Origin: Methylobacterium isbiliense
Lineage (GTDB): Bacteria; Pseudomonadota; Alphaproteobacteria; Rhizobiales; Beijerinckiaceae
Direction: 5' to 3'
DNA length: 64,000 bases
NCBI RefSeq assembly: GCF_022179325.1
Contig: NZ_BPQQ01000041.1
Span: 1 to 64,000, forward strand
In this document: positions 35,561 to 45,062 of the stretch, one piece after another
Numbering within the stretch: position 1 is the first letter of the stretch
How the letters are laid out: every line of letters starts with the position of its first letter
Notes under the pieces: generated by a model
Told to the model about the DNA's origin: nothing
Database searches by the model: none
Seen by the model: the letters and a program-made list of their open reading frames with translations, nothing else
Translations under genes and position numbers: made by a program

Positions 35561-37447
35561 TCACGCCGAGTCCGCCTCCGCGAGCAGCACGGCGACCCGG
35601 GCGCCGATCTCGGTCGAGGGGAAGGGCTTTTCCAGGACCGCGTAGGAAGGCGGGATGCGGGCCGCCTCCGCGTGGCCGGTGACGATCAGGAAGGGCAGGG
35701 CGGGCCAGCGCGCCCGCACCTGCTCGGCGAGGTCGAGGCCGGTCATGCCCGGCATCGCGAGGTCCGCCACCACGAGGTCGTAGCGCTCGGCTTCGAGCCG
35801 GGCGAGCGCCGTCTCGGCGCTCGGCACCTCCACGGGGTCGTGCCCGAAGCGGCTGAGGAACGAGGCCGTGACGTGGCGCACCTGCGGGTCGTCGTCCACC
35901 ACGAGGATCCGCGCGCGGCGGCGCAGGGGCACCGCGTCCGGGCCGGCCGCCTGGTCCGCGTCGAGCGGCTCGTGCGAGCGGGGCAGGTAGAGGTCGACCC
36001 GGGTGCCGCGCCCGACCTCGCTGTCGATGCGGATCGTGCCTCCCGATTGCCGCAGGAGCCCGAACACCATCGCGAGGCCGAGGCCCGTGCCCTGTCCCTG
36101 CGCCTTGGTGGTGAAGAAGGGCTCGAACACGCGGCCGAGGATCTCCGGGGGAATGCCGGTGCCGGTGTCCTCGATGGCGATGATCGCGTAATCCCCGTCC
36201 GGCAGGTCGGGCTCCTGGCTGCCCGCCACCGTGGCGTTGCGGGTCGCGAGCGAGACCACGCCGCCGTCCGGCATGGCGTCGCGCCCGTTGATGCAGAGGT
36301 TCAGGATCGCGAGTTCGAGCTGCTCGGGGTCGACCCGCGCCGGCCAGAGGTCGGGGCTCAGGCGGTGCTCGACCTGCACGAAGCCGCCGAGGCTGCGCCC
36401 GAGGAGGTCGTCCATGCCCCGGATCACCCGGTTGAGGTCGACCACCCGGGCCTGCAGATCGCGCTGGCGGCTGAAGCTGAGCAGGCGCTTGGTCAGCGCC
36501 GCGCCGCGCTGGGCGGCGTGGAAGGCGTTGGTCATCAGCCGCGACAGGCGCGGATCGCCCTCGACCTTCGGCAGCGCCAGTTCGAGGCTGCCCATGATGG
36601 CGGTGAGCAGGTTGTTGAAGTCGTGCGCGACGCCGCCCGCCAGGGTGCCCAGCGCCTGCATCTTGTCGGCTTGGCGCAGGCGCGCCTCGAGGGTCTTCTG
36701 CTCGGTGACGTCCCGCTCGATGGTGGCGAGGTGCCCGGTCCCGCCGCCGGGATCGGGGATCGGCACGCGCACCACCTGCGCCCAGGTGGGGGCAGCGGCG
36801 GGACCGCCCGAGACCGTGGCCTCGGTGCGCTGGCCGCCGGCCATTGCCGCCCGGTCGGCCTCCGCGACGGCCTGCGCGGCCGCGGGGTCGAGGAAGTCGC
36901 TCTCGGGCCGGCCGAGGCAGGCCTCCACCGTGGTGCCGAGCCGCGCCGCCTTGGCGGCGTTGAGGCGCACGAAGCGGCCCTCGGCATCCTTGAACGCGAT
37001 GGCGTCGCCCGCGTGGTCGAGGAGGCCGCGCAGGAGCGCCCGCTCGGTGGCGAGATCGCGCCCGAGGCGGTGGCGCTCGTAGGCCGCCCGGACGGCGCCG
37101 CGCAGCAGGCCCGCATCCCAGGGCTTGGTGACGTAGCCGGTAATGCCGCCGCGGTTGAGCGCCGAGGTCACGGCCGAGAGGTCGGCATAGCCGGTGAGCA
37201 GGATCGTCTGCGCGTCGCTCAGGCCGCGGGCGCGGGCGAGCAGCGCGTCGCCGGTCATGCCCGGCATGCGCTGGTCGGAGACGATCACCGCCACGTCGGG
37301 CTCGGCCTTCAGGATCTCCAGCGCCGCCTCGGGCCGGCTCGCCGTGAGAACCCGGTACTCGTCCTCCAGGAGGTCTTCGAGCGCGACCAGGATGTCCGGC
37401 TCGTCGTCGACCGCGAGGATCGTGCCCCGTGCGGCGCTCCTGTCCAT
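35561..37447 (-). CDS. Hybrid sensor histidine kinase, REC-PAS-HisKA-HATPase-REC
   Basis: The 628-residue soluble protein has a receiver at each end. The first (1-125) has Asp58 in IVSDQRMPG; then a PAS domain (about 145-265), a HisKA dimerisation helix with His in GGVAHDFNNLL, an ATPase domain (GTGTGIPPE, GQGTGLGLA) and a C-terminal receiver (about 505-620, ADLAMPG). The ATG at 37447 puts the first receiver at the N-terminus; a GTG at 37480 would overlap the stop of the upstream kinase gene. It is the last gene of the chemosensory operon and may be its output or phosphorelay component. Confidence 0.9.
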   Translation of the reverse strand: MDRSAARGTILAVDDEPDILVALEDLLEDEYRVLTASRPEAALEILKAEPDVAVIVSDQRMPGMTGDALLARARGLSDAQTILLTGYADLSAVTSALNRGGITGYVTKPWDAGLLRGAVRAAYERHRLGRDLATERALLRGLLDHAGDAIAFKDAEGRFVRLNAAKAARLGTTVEACLGRPESDFLDPAAAQAVAEADRAAMAGGQRTEATVSGGPAAAPTWAQVVRVPIPDPGGGTGHLATIERDVTEQKTLEARLRQADKMQALGTLAGGVAHDFNNLLTAIMGSLELALPKVEGDPRLSRLMTNAFHAAQRGAALTKRLLSFSRQRDLQARVVDLNRVIRGMDDLLGRSLGGFVQVEHRLSPDLWPARVDPEQLELAILNLCINGRDAMPDGGVVSLATRNATVAGSQEPDLPDGDYAIIAIEDTGTGIPPEILGRVFEPFFTTKAQGQGTGLGLAMVFGLLRQSGGTIRIDSEVGRGTRVDLYLPRSHEPLDADQAAGPDAVPLRRRARILVVDDDPQVRHVTASFLSRFGHDPVEVPSAETALARLEAERYDLVVADLAMPGMTGLDLAEQVRARWPALPFLIVTGHAEAARIPPSYAVLEKPFPSTEIGARVAVLLAEADSA

Positions 37448-37476
37448 GCTCGTCCCATCGTTCGTCCCGCCCACGG

Positions 37477-39237
37477 TCACGAGGCCCGCCGCGGAATGCT
37501 GATGACGAAGGAGGCGCCGCCCCCGGGCGCCGTCTCGACGGTGATCGCGCCGCTATGCGCCTGAACCACGCCGTACGCAATGGCGAGGCCGAGTCCCGTG
37601 CCGGACCCGACCGGCTTGGTGGTGAAGAACGGCTCGAAGATGCGCTCGCGCAGGTGCTCCGGCACGCCCGGCCCCGTGTCGCTGATGCGGATGAGGTCGT
37701 TCTCCCCGTCGCTCAGGGTCTCGACCGTGATCGTGCCCTCGCCGGGAATCGCGTCGGCGGCGTTGCCGATCACGTTCATCACCACCTGGTTGAGGAGCGC
37801 GGGCGTGCAGTGGATCTCGGTGGCGCCGTGGAGGCGCCGCTCCACCGCGATGCGGGTGCCGAGCTTGTGCTGGAGCAGCGCCAGCACGGTCTCGATCGCC
37901 TCCGGCACGTTCACGGAGCGCATCTCGCCCTCGTCGAGGCGCGAGAACTTGCGCAGGTTCACCACGAGGTCCTGGATGCGCCCGAGGCCGAGCCGCATGG
38001 AGCCCGCCCGGTCGCGGGCCTTGACCAGCGCGCGCCGGGCCGGCTCCGACAGGGCGTCCGCCTCGGCGCCGATCTCGCCGAGCAGGCGCTCCACCGTGCC
38101 CTGGTGGGCGAGGATGAAGGCGAGCGGATTGTTGATCTCATGGGCGATGCCGGCGACGAGTTCGCCGAGCGAGGCCATCTTGGCGGCCTGGACGAGCTTG
38201 GCCTGCGCGTCCTTGAGCTGCCGGTTGGCGTCCGCGAGGTCGTGGTTGGCCTGGGCCAGCGCCCCCGCGAGCGCCGCCTTGGCCTCGGCGGCGGCGGCCT
38301 CGGCCCGGGCGCGCTCGGCCGCGCGCTCGTGCTGGCTCAGTTCGTCGGCGACCCGGCGGTTGTCCTCGTCGAGGAGCTTGCGGCGCACGAGCGTGCGCAC
38401 CCGGATCGCCAGCACCTCGCCCTCGGCGCCCTTGGGCACCACGTCGTCGACCCCCGCCGAGAAGGCGCGGACCAGCAGGTCCTTGCTCGACGCCCCGGCG
38501 CTGCCAATGCCCACGAGGGAGAAGCCGCCCGCGCCGTCGCCGCGCAGGGCCGCGATGCGCCGGCAGAGCGCGACGGCATCGTAGGTCGCGGCCAGGAGAT
38601 CGACGGTGACGCAGTCGAAGGCCGCCCCGGGCGCGCCGAGCGCGTCGAGCGCCTCCTCGGGCCCGGCGGCGGTCACGACCTCGTGGCCCTCCTGGGCGAG
38701 GAGGCCGGCGAGAGCGGCGCGGTCGCTGGCGCTCGCGTCGATCACGAGGAGGCGGGCGCGCCGGAAGGCGCCGTGCGCCGCCTCGCGCGGGCCGGCCGCG
38801 CCGCGCTCGCGCAGGAGCGCGCGGATGCGCAGCACCAGGAGGTCGCGGTCGGCGGATTTCGGCACGTAGGCATCGGCGCCGCTCTCGAGCCCCTGGCGCT
38901 CCAGGTCGCGGCCCTTGGCCTCCGTCAGCATCAGGACCGGGGTCGCGCGCGTGCGCAGCGACAGGCGCATCTGGCGCGTGAGTTCGTCACCGTTGATGCC
39001 GGGCAGGTGGTAATCGGCGACGACGAGATCCGGCACGCCCCGGTTCAGGGCTTCGAGCGCGGCCTCGGCGGTGGCGCAGCGCGTGACCGCGAACCCGCTC
39101 GCCTCCAGGAGCAGGCGCAATTGCAGGGCCTGCGTCTCGGAATCCTCCACGAGGAGGATCCGGGCCGGGACCTCGCGCGGGGGCCCGCCGGCCTCGTCCG
39201 GGAGCGCCCCGGCCATGCCCGGGACCGGCGCGCTCAT
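37477..39237 (-). CDS. Hybrid histidine kinase with two N-terminal receiver domains
   Basis: The 586-residue protein begins with a receiver (Asp75 in VVADYHLPG). A second, divergent receiver-like domain (about 155-290) has VTVDLLAATYD in place of the DxxMP motif. A coiled coil (about 300-350), a HisKA domain with His in GIAHEINNPL and an ATPase domain (GPGVPEHL, GTGLGLAIA) follow. It is soluble. The ATG overlaps the cheB stop as ATGA, so translation is coupled. It takes the place where Wsp operons have the GGDEF protein WspR. Confidence 0.9.
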   Translation of the reverse strand: MSAPVPGMAGALPDEAGGPPREVPARILLVEDSETQALQLRLLLEASGFAVTRCATAEAALEALNRGVPDLVVADYHLPGINGDELTRQMRLSLRTRATPVLMLTEAKGRDLERQGLESGADAYVPKSADRDLLVLRIRALLRERGAAGPREAAHGAFRRARLLVIDASASDRAALAGLLAQEGHEVVTAAGPEEALDALGAPGAAFDCVTVDLLAATYDAVALCRRIAALRGDGAGGFSLVGIGSAGASSKDLLVRAFSAGVDDVVPKGAEGEVLAIRVRTLVRRKLLDEDNRRVADELSQHERAAERARAEAAAAEAKAALAGALAQANHDLADANRQLKDAQAKLVQAAKMASLGELVAGIAHEINNPLAFILAHQGTVERLLGEIGAEADALSEPARRALVKARDRAGSMRLGLGRIQDLVVNLRKFSRLDEGEMRSVNVPEAIETVLALLQHKLGTRIAVERRLHGATEIHCTPALLNQVVMNVIGNAADAIPGEGTITVETLSDGENDLIRISDTGPGVPEHLRERIFEPFFTTKPVGSGTGLGLAIAYGVVQAHSGAITVETAPGGGASFVISIPRRAS

Positions 39238-40301
39238 CGCGGACCTCCGGGCTGGACCGCGCGCAACAGGCGCGGGGCGATCAGGTCGAGGGGCAGCACC
39301 GACCCGGCGGCCCGCAGGCGCACCGCCGCCGCCGGCATGCCGTAGACCACCGCCGAACTCTCGTGCTCGGCCAGCGTGAAGGCGCCCGCCATGCGCATGT
39401 CGAGGAGGCCCGCCGCCCCGTCCTCGCCCATGCCGGTGAGCAGGATGCCGAGCCCGCGCGGCCCGGCCACCCGGGCGACCGAGCGGAACAGCGCGGTGGC
39501 GGAGGGGCGCTGGCCGCCCACCGGCGCCTCGTCCGAGACGGCGATGAGGCCGCCGCTGCCGAGCACGAGGTGCCGGTCGCCGGGCGCGACGTAGACGTGG
39601 CCGGGCAGGGGGCGCACCCCGTCGCGGGCGATCTCGACCGCGAGCGGCACCACGCCGTTCAGCCACGCGGCGAACCCGTCCATGAAGGCGGCGCCCATAT
39701 GCTGCACGAGGAGGATCGGCGCCGGGAAGTCGGCCGGCAGGGCGCCGATGAGCCGCGCGAAGGCGGGCGGTCCGCCCGTCGAGGCCGCCACCGCCACCAG
39801 GGTCGGCAGCACGCCCGCCTCGTCGCGCGCCGGCAGGTCGGGGAGCGGGACGGGCCGCGCGCGCTCCGCCCCGATCGCCCGGCGGCGGATCACCGGCACC
39901 GCGCTCATGATCCGCAGCTGCGTGCAGATCTCGTCCGAGACCGCCTCGTAGGCCCGGTGCCCGGTGCCGACCGGCTTCTCCACCACGCTGAGCGCGCCCG
40001 CCCGCAGGGCGTTCATCGAGATCTTGAGGGAGGCGTCCTCCACCGCATCCGCGATCACCACGATCGGGGTCGGCCGCTCGGCCATGATCCGCCGGGTGGT
40101 CTCCAGCCCGTCGATGCCCGGCAGGCGGATGTCCATCGAGATCACGTCGGGCTGCACCCGGTGGATCTCCCGCAGCGCCTCCTCGCCGGAGGAGACCGCG
40201 GCCACGAGGGCGAGGCGCGGATCGCGGCTCACGATATGGGCGAGGAGCTGGCGCACCACCAGGGAATCCTCGACCAGCATGACGCGGATGGGCGCGCTCA
40301 C
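39234..40301 (-). CDS. cheB: Chemotaxis response regulator protein-glutamate methylesterase
   Basis: CheB removes methyl groups from receptors to reset adaptation. The 355-residue protein has the receiver (Asp57 in SMDIRLPG), a linker, and the esterase domain with Ser in AASTGGP, His in VQHMG and Asp in TGMGEDGA. Length and layout are normal. In the operon it follows cheA after a 106-base gap and overlaps the hybrid kinase gene by four bases. Its role parallels WspF. Confidence 0.93.
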   Translation of the reverse strand: MSAPIRVMLVEDSLVVRQLLAHIVSRDPRLALVAAVSSGEEALREIHRVQPDVISMDIRLPGIDGLETTRRIMAERPTPIVVIADAVEDASLKISMNALRAGALSVVEKPVGTGHRAYEAVSDEICTQLRIMSAVPVIRRRAIGAERARPVPLPDLPARDEAGVLPTLVAVAASTGGPPAFARLIGALPADFPAPILLVQHMGAAFMDGFAAWLNGVVPLAVEIARDGVRPLPGHVYVAPGDRHLVLGSGGLIAVSDEAPVGGQRPSATALFRSVARVAGPRGLGILLTGMGEDGAAGLLDMRMAGAFTLAEHESSAVVYGMPAAAVRLRAAGSVLPLDLIAPRLLRAVQPGGPR

Positions 40302-40407
40302 CGGCCCGCCTCCCGCCGGCGGCGCGAGGCGGGCCGGGCCGCGGTGCCGGGGCGGCCGGCGGCGTCGAGGGACCGCCGGGACGGGACGGAGGGGCGGGCG
40401 AGGGGGC

Positions 40408-42753
40408 TCACAGCAACTGACCGATCGTGTCGAGGAGTTCGCGCTGATCGAACTTCTGCTTGGTGATGTAGGCGTCGGCGCCGAGATCGAGACCGCGACG
40501 GATGTCCGCGGGGTCGCCGCGGGAGGTCATCAGGATCACCGGCAGGCGCGTCAAGTCGGGATCCTCCTTGATCGCCCGCAACAGCCCGAAGCCGTCGAGG
40601 CGCGGCATCTCCACGTCGGCCACCACGAGGTCGACCTGCGCCCCGTCGCGGCGCAGCCGGTCGAGGCCGTCCTGGCCGTCGACGCAGACGAAGACCCGGT
40701 AGCCCTCGGCCTCCAGGATGCTCTTCTCCAGCGTCCGGGTGGTGATCGAATCGTCGACGACGAGGATCGTGGGCGTGCGCCGGCGGGCGCTGCGGGCCGC
40801 CGGCGCCGGAAGGGCGGCAAGCCGCCCGCCCGCCTCCGCCGAGCGGGCGACGAGGCCGGCCGGATCCAGCACGAGGGCGGGGCTCTCGTCGGCGAGCAGG
40901 ACCGTGCCGGAGACGAGGCCGGGATCGCCCCCGATCGGCGGCGGGGGACCGACGAGGCTCGGGCGCACGTCGAGGAGCCGGTCGACCGCGACCGCGCAGA
41001 GGTCGGCCCCATTGCGCACCAGCACGGCGCGCACGCGCCCGTCCTCGACCGGCAGCGCCGCGGGGCCGCCCAGCAGGGCGGCGAGCGGCACCACCGGGAC
41101 GCTGACCTCGCGCCCGTCGAGGGCGACCCGGGCGTGGGGCAGCCCGGAGACCGGGACGAGGTCGGACGGGGCGAGGCGCAGCAGGCGCGCGGTCGCGCTG
41201 CCCGGCAGGGCGTAGATCCGGCCCGCCGCCTCGACGAGGAGGAGCGGACGGCGCGCCGCCGAGACCGGCACCGTGACGATCACCTCCGCGCCCCAGGGCT
41301 CGGCCCGCCGCAGCCGCGCCCGCCCCCGCAAGGCGGCGACCGCCTCTGCGACCACCGAGAGTCCGACGCCGCGGCCCGCGAGCCGGTCGACCCGCTCGGC
41401 GGTGGAAAAGCCCGGCGCGAAGACGAGGCGCAGGGCCTCGCGGGTGCTCGGGCGGGCCTCCGGCGGGATCAGGCCCTGGCGGCGGGCGGTCTCGACGATG
41501 CGCGGGATGTCGGGGCCGCGCCCGTCGTCGCGCACGGAGAGCACGAGGTCGCCGCCGCGCAGGCTCACCGACAGGGTGATGGTGAGCGCCTCCGGCTTGC
41601 CGCGCGCGCGCCGCGCCTCCGGCGGCTCCGCCCCGTGGCTCACCGCATTGCGCATCAGGTGCAGGACCGGATCCTTGAGGGCCTGGAGCAGGACCCGGTC
41701 GACGGGCCGATCGAGGCCCTCCAGCCGCACCTCCACCGGCAGCCCGGCCTCGCGGGCGATCTCGCGCACCATGCGCCCGTAGCCGCCGAAGACCGTCTCG
41801 GCGGGCACGAGGAGGAGGCGGTCGGCATCCTCGCGCAGGCGCCGCACCGCGACCTCGACCGTGCCGGCGGCGCGGTGCTGCGTGCGGGCGAGGCCGGAGG
41901 CGCCGCGCACCATCGCCCGCACCTCGCCGTCGAGGCGGCGCAGCAGGTCGAGGGCGGCGTCGAGGGCGGCCGCCCCCGGATCGCCCGCCTCGCGCAGGCG
42001 GCGCGACAGGGTCGAGACCTCGCCGGCCCGCTCGCGCAGGGCGTCGGCGGTGCGCCGCAGCGCCCGTCCGCCGCTCTCCAGCGCCGCCACCGCCCCGCCG
42101 ATCTCGTCCTGGCTCTGCAGGGCGAGGGAGAGGTCGTGCACCGCCCGCGAGAGGCGGTCCACATCCTCGCCCGCCACGCGCAGCACCGCGGGCGCGGCCT
42201 CGGCGGGCTCGGCGCGGGGCGCCTCGGCCGGCCGCGGCGCGGGCACGGTCTCGGCAGAAGGGGGGTGTGGCGCCTCGGCTGGCCGCGGCGCGGGCGTGAC
42301 CTCCGTGGCAGCCGGGCGGGGCGCCGCGGCGGGCCGCTGCGCAGGTGCGGTCTCGGCCGAGGGCTGCGCGGCCGCCGGGCTCCCCGACAGGCAGCGGTCG
42401 AGGGCCGCGGCAGCGTCCTGCGGCAGGGCCGGCTCGGGCACCTCCGCGAGCGCCGCCACCATCCCCTCGATGCGGTCGAGGGCGAGCGTCACGGCAGCCT
42501 CGGCCGCCCGGTCGAGGGGCTGGGCGCCCTCCACGATGCGGTCGAACAGGGTTTCCAGGCGGTGGGCGATGTCTTCCACCGCCGGCAGGTCGACGGCGCG
42601 CGCCGCGCCCTTCAGGCTGTGGGCGCGGCGGAAGACGTCGTTCCAGTCCGGCGCGGCGCCGGCCCGCGCGGCGGCGAGCGCCGCCCGGATGGCGCCGAGA
42701 TGCTCCCGGTGCTCGGCCTCGAAGGCCGCGAGCAGCATGGCGCGGATGTCCAT
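40408..42753 (-). CDS. cheA: CheA-type hybrid kinase (Hpt-HATPase-CheW-REC)
   Basis: The 781-residue protein has an N-terminal Hpt domain with phospho-His45 in RRAHSLKGAA, a long Pro/Ala-rich linker (about 130-195), dimerisation helices, the ATPase N-box HLMRNAVSHGAEPPEAR and GRGVGLSVVAEAV, a CheW-like regulatory domain (about 490-620) and a C-terminal receiver (about 655-775, VVADVEMPRLDG). The fused receiver is typical of WspE/FrzE-like kinases rather than flagellar CheA. It lies 22 bases after the receptor gene. Confidence 0.92.
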   Translation of the reverse strand: MDIRAMLLAAFEAEHREHLGAIRAALAAARAGAAPDWNDVFRRAHSLKGAARAVDLPAVEDIAHRLETLFDRIVEGAQPLDRAAEAAVTLALDRIEGMVAALAEVPEPALPQDAAAALDRCLSGSPAAAQPSAETAPAQRPAAAPRPAATEVTPAPRPAEAPHPPSAETVPAPRPAEAPRAEPAEAAPAVLRVAGEDVDRLSRAVHDLSLALQSQDEIGGAVAALESGGRALRRTADALRERAGEVSTLSRRLREAGDPGAAALDAALDLLRRLDGEVRAMVRGASGLARTQHRAAGTVEVAVRRLREDADRLLLVPAETVFGGYGRMVREIAREAGLPVEVRLEGLDRPVDRVLLQALKDPVLHLMRNAVSHGAEPPEARRARGKPEALTITLSVSLRGGDLVLSVRDDGRGPDIPRIVETARRQGLIPPEARPSTREALRLVFAPGFSTAERVDRLAGRGVGLSVVAEAVAALRGRARLRRAEPWGAEVIVTVPVSAARRPLLLVEAAGRIYALPGSATARLLRLAPSDLVPVSGLPHARVALDGREVSVPVVPLAALLGGPAALPVEDGRVRAVLVRNGADLCAVAVDRLLDVRPSLVGPPPPIGGDPGLVSGTVLLADESPALVLDPAGLVARSAEAGGRLAALPAPAARSARRRTPTILVVDDSITTRTLEKSILEAEGYRVFVCVDGQDGLDRLRRDGAQVDLVVADVEMPRLDGFGLLRAIKEDPDLTRLPVILMTSRGDPADIRRGLDLGADAYITKQKFDQRELLDTIGQLL

Positions 42754-42775
42754 CGGGCGGGCTCCCCGGGCCGCC

Positions 42776-44452
42776 CTAGAGCCGGTAGCGCTCGGCGAGC
42801 GCGGTGAGGGCGGTCGCGAGTTCGCTGAGGTTGGCCGCCGCGGTCTCGACCTGCCGGGTGCCGGCCGCCGTCTGCTGGCTCGCCTGCCGGATGTTCTGGA
42901 GGGCGCCCATCACCTGCTCGATGCCGAGCTGCTGCTGGTTGGTCGAGGCGACGATCTGCTGGAAGGTCTGGACGCTCTCCTGCACCCGGGCGGTGATCTC
43001 CTCGATCGTCGCATGGGTGGTGTCCGAGCGCTCCTTGCCGAGCGCCACGCGCTTGACCGCCTCCTCGGTCAGCATCACCGAGGCGTTGATGCCGCGCTGG
43101 ATGTCGCCGAGCAGCGCGCGCACCTGCACGGTCGCCTCCTTGGCCTGGTCGGCCAGCGCCTTCATCTCGCTCGCCACCACCGCGAAGCTGCGGCCGGACT
43201 CGCCCGCCGCCGCCGCCTCGATGGCGGCGTTGAGCGCGAGGAGATGCGTGCGCTCCGAAACGTCGTTGACCGTCGCGATGATCTCGCCGATGGCCTGCGT
43301 CTTCTCGCTGAGCGCCACGATGTTGCCGGCCACGGCCTCGCTCTGCTCGCGGATCGCGTCCATGGCGCGGGCGGTCTCGTCGACGGCGCGCAGGCCCGCC
43401 TGCGAGGTCTGGGCGGTGGCCTGGGCGGTGGCGATCACCTCCTGGGCGCGCTTGCCGATCTGGGCCCCCGCATGGGTGATCTCGTCGACGGTGGCGGCGG
43501 TCTCCTGCACGGCGGCGAACTGCTCCTCGACGCTCGCGGCCTGCTCCTGGGCGGAGGCGCGGATCTCGGCGGCGGCGGCGTTGAGGTTGGCGGTGGCGCT
43601 GCGGTTCTGGCTGGCGAGCTGACGCAGCCCCTCCACCATCTGGTTCAGCACCACCCCGAGCCGGCCGAACTCGTCGCGGCTGGTCTCGGCAAGCCGGCCC
43701 GAGAGGTCGCCCTCGCCGACCCGCGCGACGAAGGCCATCACGGCCTCGAGCGGGGTCGCCACCGCGCGGCGGATCAGCCACGTGATCACGAGCGCCATCA
43801 CCACGCAGGTGGCGAGCGCCGCGATGGTGGAGATGCGGCTCTCCTCGTAGATGTCGCCGACCCGCCGCTGGCCCACCGCGATCACGGTCCCGAGCGCGTC
43901 GCGGGCCTGCGCCATGGCGCGCACGAAGTTCTCCTGCGCCTGGTCGAGGGCGGTCTCGGCCGACTGGATCGTCGCGAGATCCGAGGATCCCAGGGCCTCG
44001 AACTGGCGCTCGGTGAGGGTGCGGATGCTGCGCAGCTCCACGCTCGCCGCCGTCAGGATCTCGCTCATCTGCTGCCACGCGGCGGCCCGGTCGGCGGAGA
44101 GCGACTGGGCGCGGAACTCGGCCGTGCTGGCGATGGTGCCGGCGAGCGCCGTCTCGGTCGCCGCCGCGGCCTGGCGCCAGGTCACGGCCGGCTCCTCCTT
44201 GGGCGGGACCTCCCGGTTGAGCGCCCGCAGGAAGTAGCGCGTGGTGGCCTCGTCCCGCAGGTCGCTCATCCGGCGCTGGGCCTCGCGGATGGTGTCGAGC
44301 TGACGCATGACCACGAGGTCGCGGGTGACGATGATGTCGGTGGAGCGGCGCACGTCGCCGATCTGCGCCAGGGCGTAGATGCCGAGCGCCACGATCACCA
44401 GGATGACGGCGGTGAAGCCGAGGAGGATGCGGTTCCCGATCGAGATCGACAC
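42776..44452 (-). CDS. Methyl-accepting chemotaxis protein
   Basis: The 558-residue receptor has membrane helix 1 at about 9-30, a periplasmic helical domain, helix 2 at about 208-228, a HAMP domain (to about 280) and a cytoplasmic signalling hairpin with ERTHLLALNAAIEAAAAGE and FAVVASEMKALA at its tip region. The type resembles WspA. It is the only receptor in the operon and would drive the adjoining kinase. The periplasmic ligand is unknown. Confidence 0.92.
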   Translation of the reverse strand: MSISIGNRILLGFTAVILVIVALGIYALAQIGDVRRSTDIIVTRDLVVMRQLDTIREAQRRMSDLRDEATTRYFLRALNREVPPKEEPAVTWRQAAAATETALAGTIASTAEFRAQSLSADRAAAWQQMSEILTAASVELRSIRTLTERQFEALGSSDLATIQSAETALDQAQENFVRAMAQARDALGTVIAVGQRRVGDIYEESRISTIAALATCVVMALVITWLIRRAVATPLEAVMAFVARVGEGDLSGRLAETSRDEFGRLGVVLNQMVEGLRQLASQNRSATANLNAAAAEIRASAQEQAASVEEQFAAVQETAATVDEITHAGAQIGKRAQEVIATAQATAQTSQAGLRAVDETARAMDAIREQSEAVAGNIVALSEKTQAIGEIIATVNDVSERTHLLALNAAIEAAAAGESGRSFAVVASEMKALADQAKEATVQVRALLGDIQRGINASVMLTEEAVKRVALGKERSDTTHATIEEITARVQESVQTFQQIVASTNQQQLGIEQVMGALQNIRQASQQTAAGTRQVETAAANLSELATALTALAERYRL

Positions 44453-44480
44453 GCTGGTCTCACGCTCCGAGATGGAAGGG

Positions 44481-45062
44481 TCAGGCGGGCTGCCGCGCGC
44501 CGAGGAACGGCCGCAGCAGGGCAGGGAGGTTCACCAGGGGGAAGCCCTGCGGGTCGTCGGCCCCGGCCCGGGCGCGGCCGGACACCGGGCGGTCGCCCGA
44601 AGGTTCGTCCACCAGGGCGTCGACCACCGCCAGCGCCCGCTCGACGCGCAGGCCGATGCGCGGGGTCTCGCGGCGCAGCACCACGAGGTGCCAGCGCCCG
44701 TCCTCCGGGGTCTCGGCGCCGAGGCCGAGCGCCGCCGCGAGGTCGAGCACGCTGAGGAGCACGCCGCCGCGGCCCGAGAGGCCGAGGAGCGCCGGCGGCG
44801 CCCCCGGCACCGGCGTGCAGGGCCGAAAGGGCGCCACCTCGGCCACCGCCTCGACCGGCAGGCCGAACCGCTCCGCCCCGGCCTGGCAGACGAGGGTACG
44901 CAGGCGTGCGCGGGTCTCGGGCAGCGCCTGCCCGCGCGCGGCGAGGCGGCGGCTGCGCGCGTCGAGCAGCGCCGCGATCCGGGCCGGGCTCAGCACCTCG
45001 TCGGCCAGGATCTCGTGAGCAGGGCCGTCCTGGGCGCCTGCCGCCGGACCGGGAGCCGTCAC
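44481..45062 (-). CDS. cheW: CheW-like coupling protein (second copy)
   Basis: The 193-residue protein has a CheW domain (about 50-180) after a 45-residue helical N-terminal extension. It couples receptors to the kinase. The GTG start overlaps the stop of the cheR gene as GTGA, so translation is coupled. In position it matches WspD. Similarity to the first CheW is low. Confidence 0.82.
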   Translation of the reverse strand: MTAPGPAAGAQDGPAHEILADEVLSPARIAALLDARSRRLAARGQALPETRARLRTLVCQAGAERFGLPVEAVAEVAPFRPCTPVPGAPPALLGLSGRGGVLLSVLDLAAALGLGAETPEDGRWHLVVLRRETPRIGLRVERALAVVDALVDEPSGDRPVSGRARAGADDPQGFPLVNLPALLRPFLGARQPA

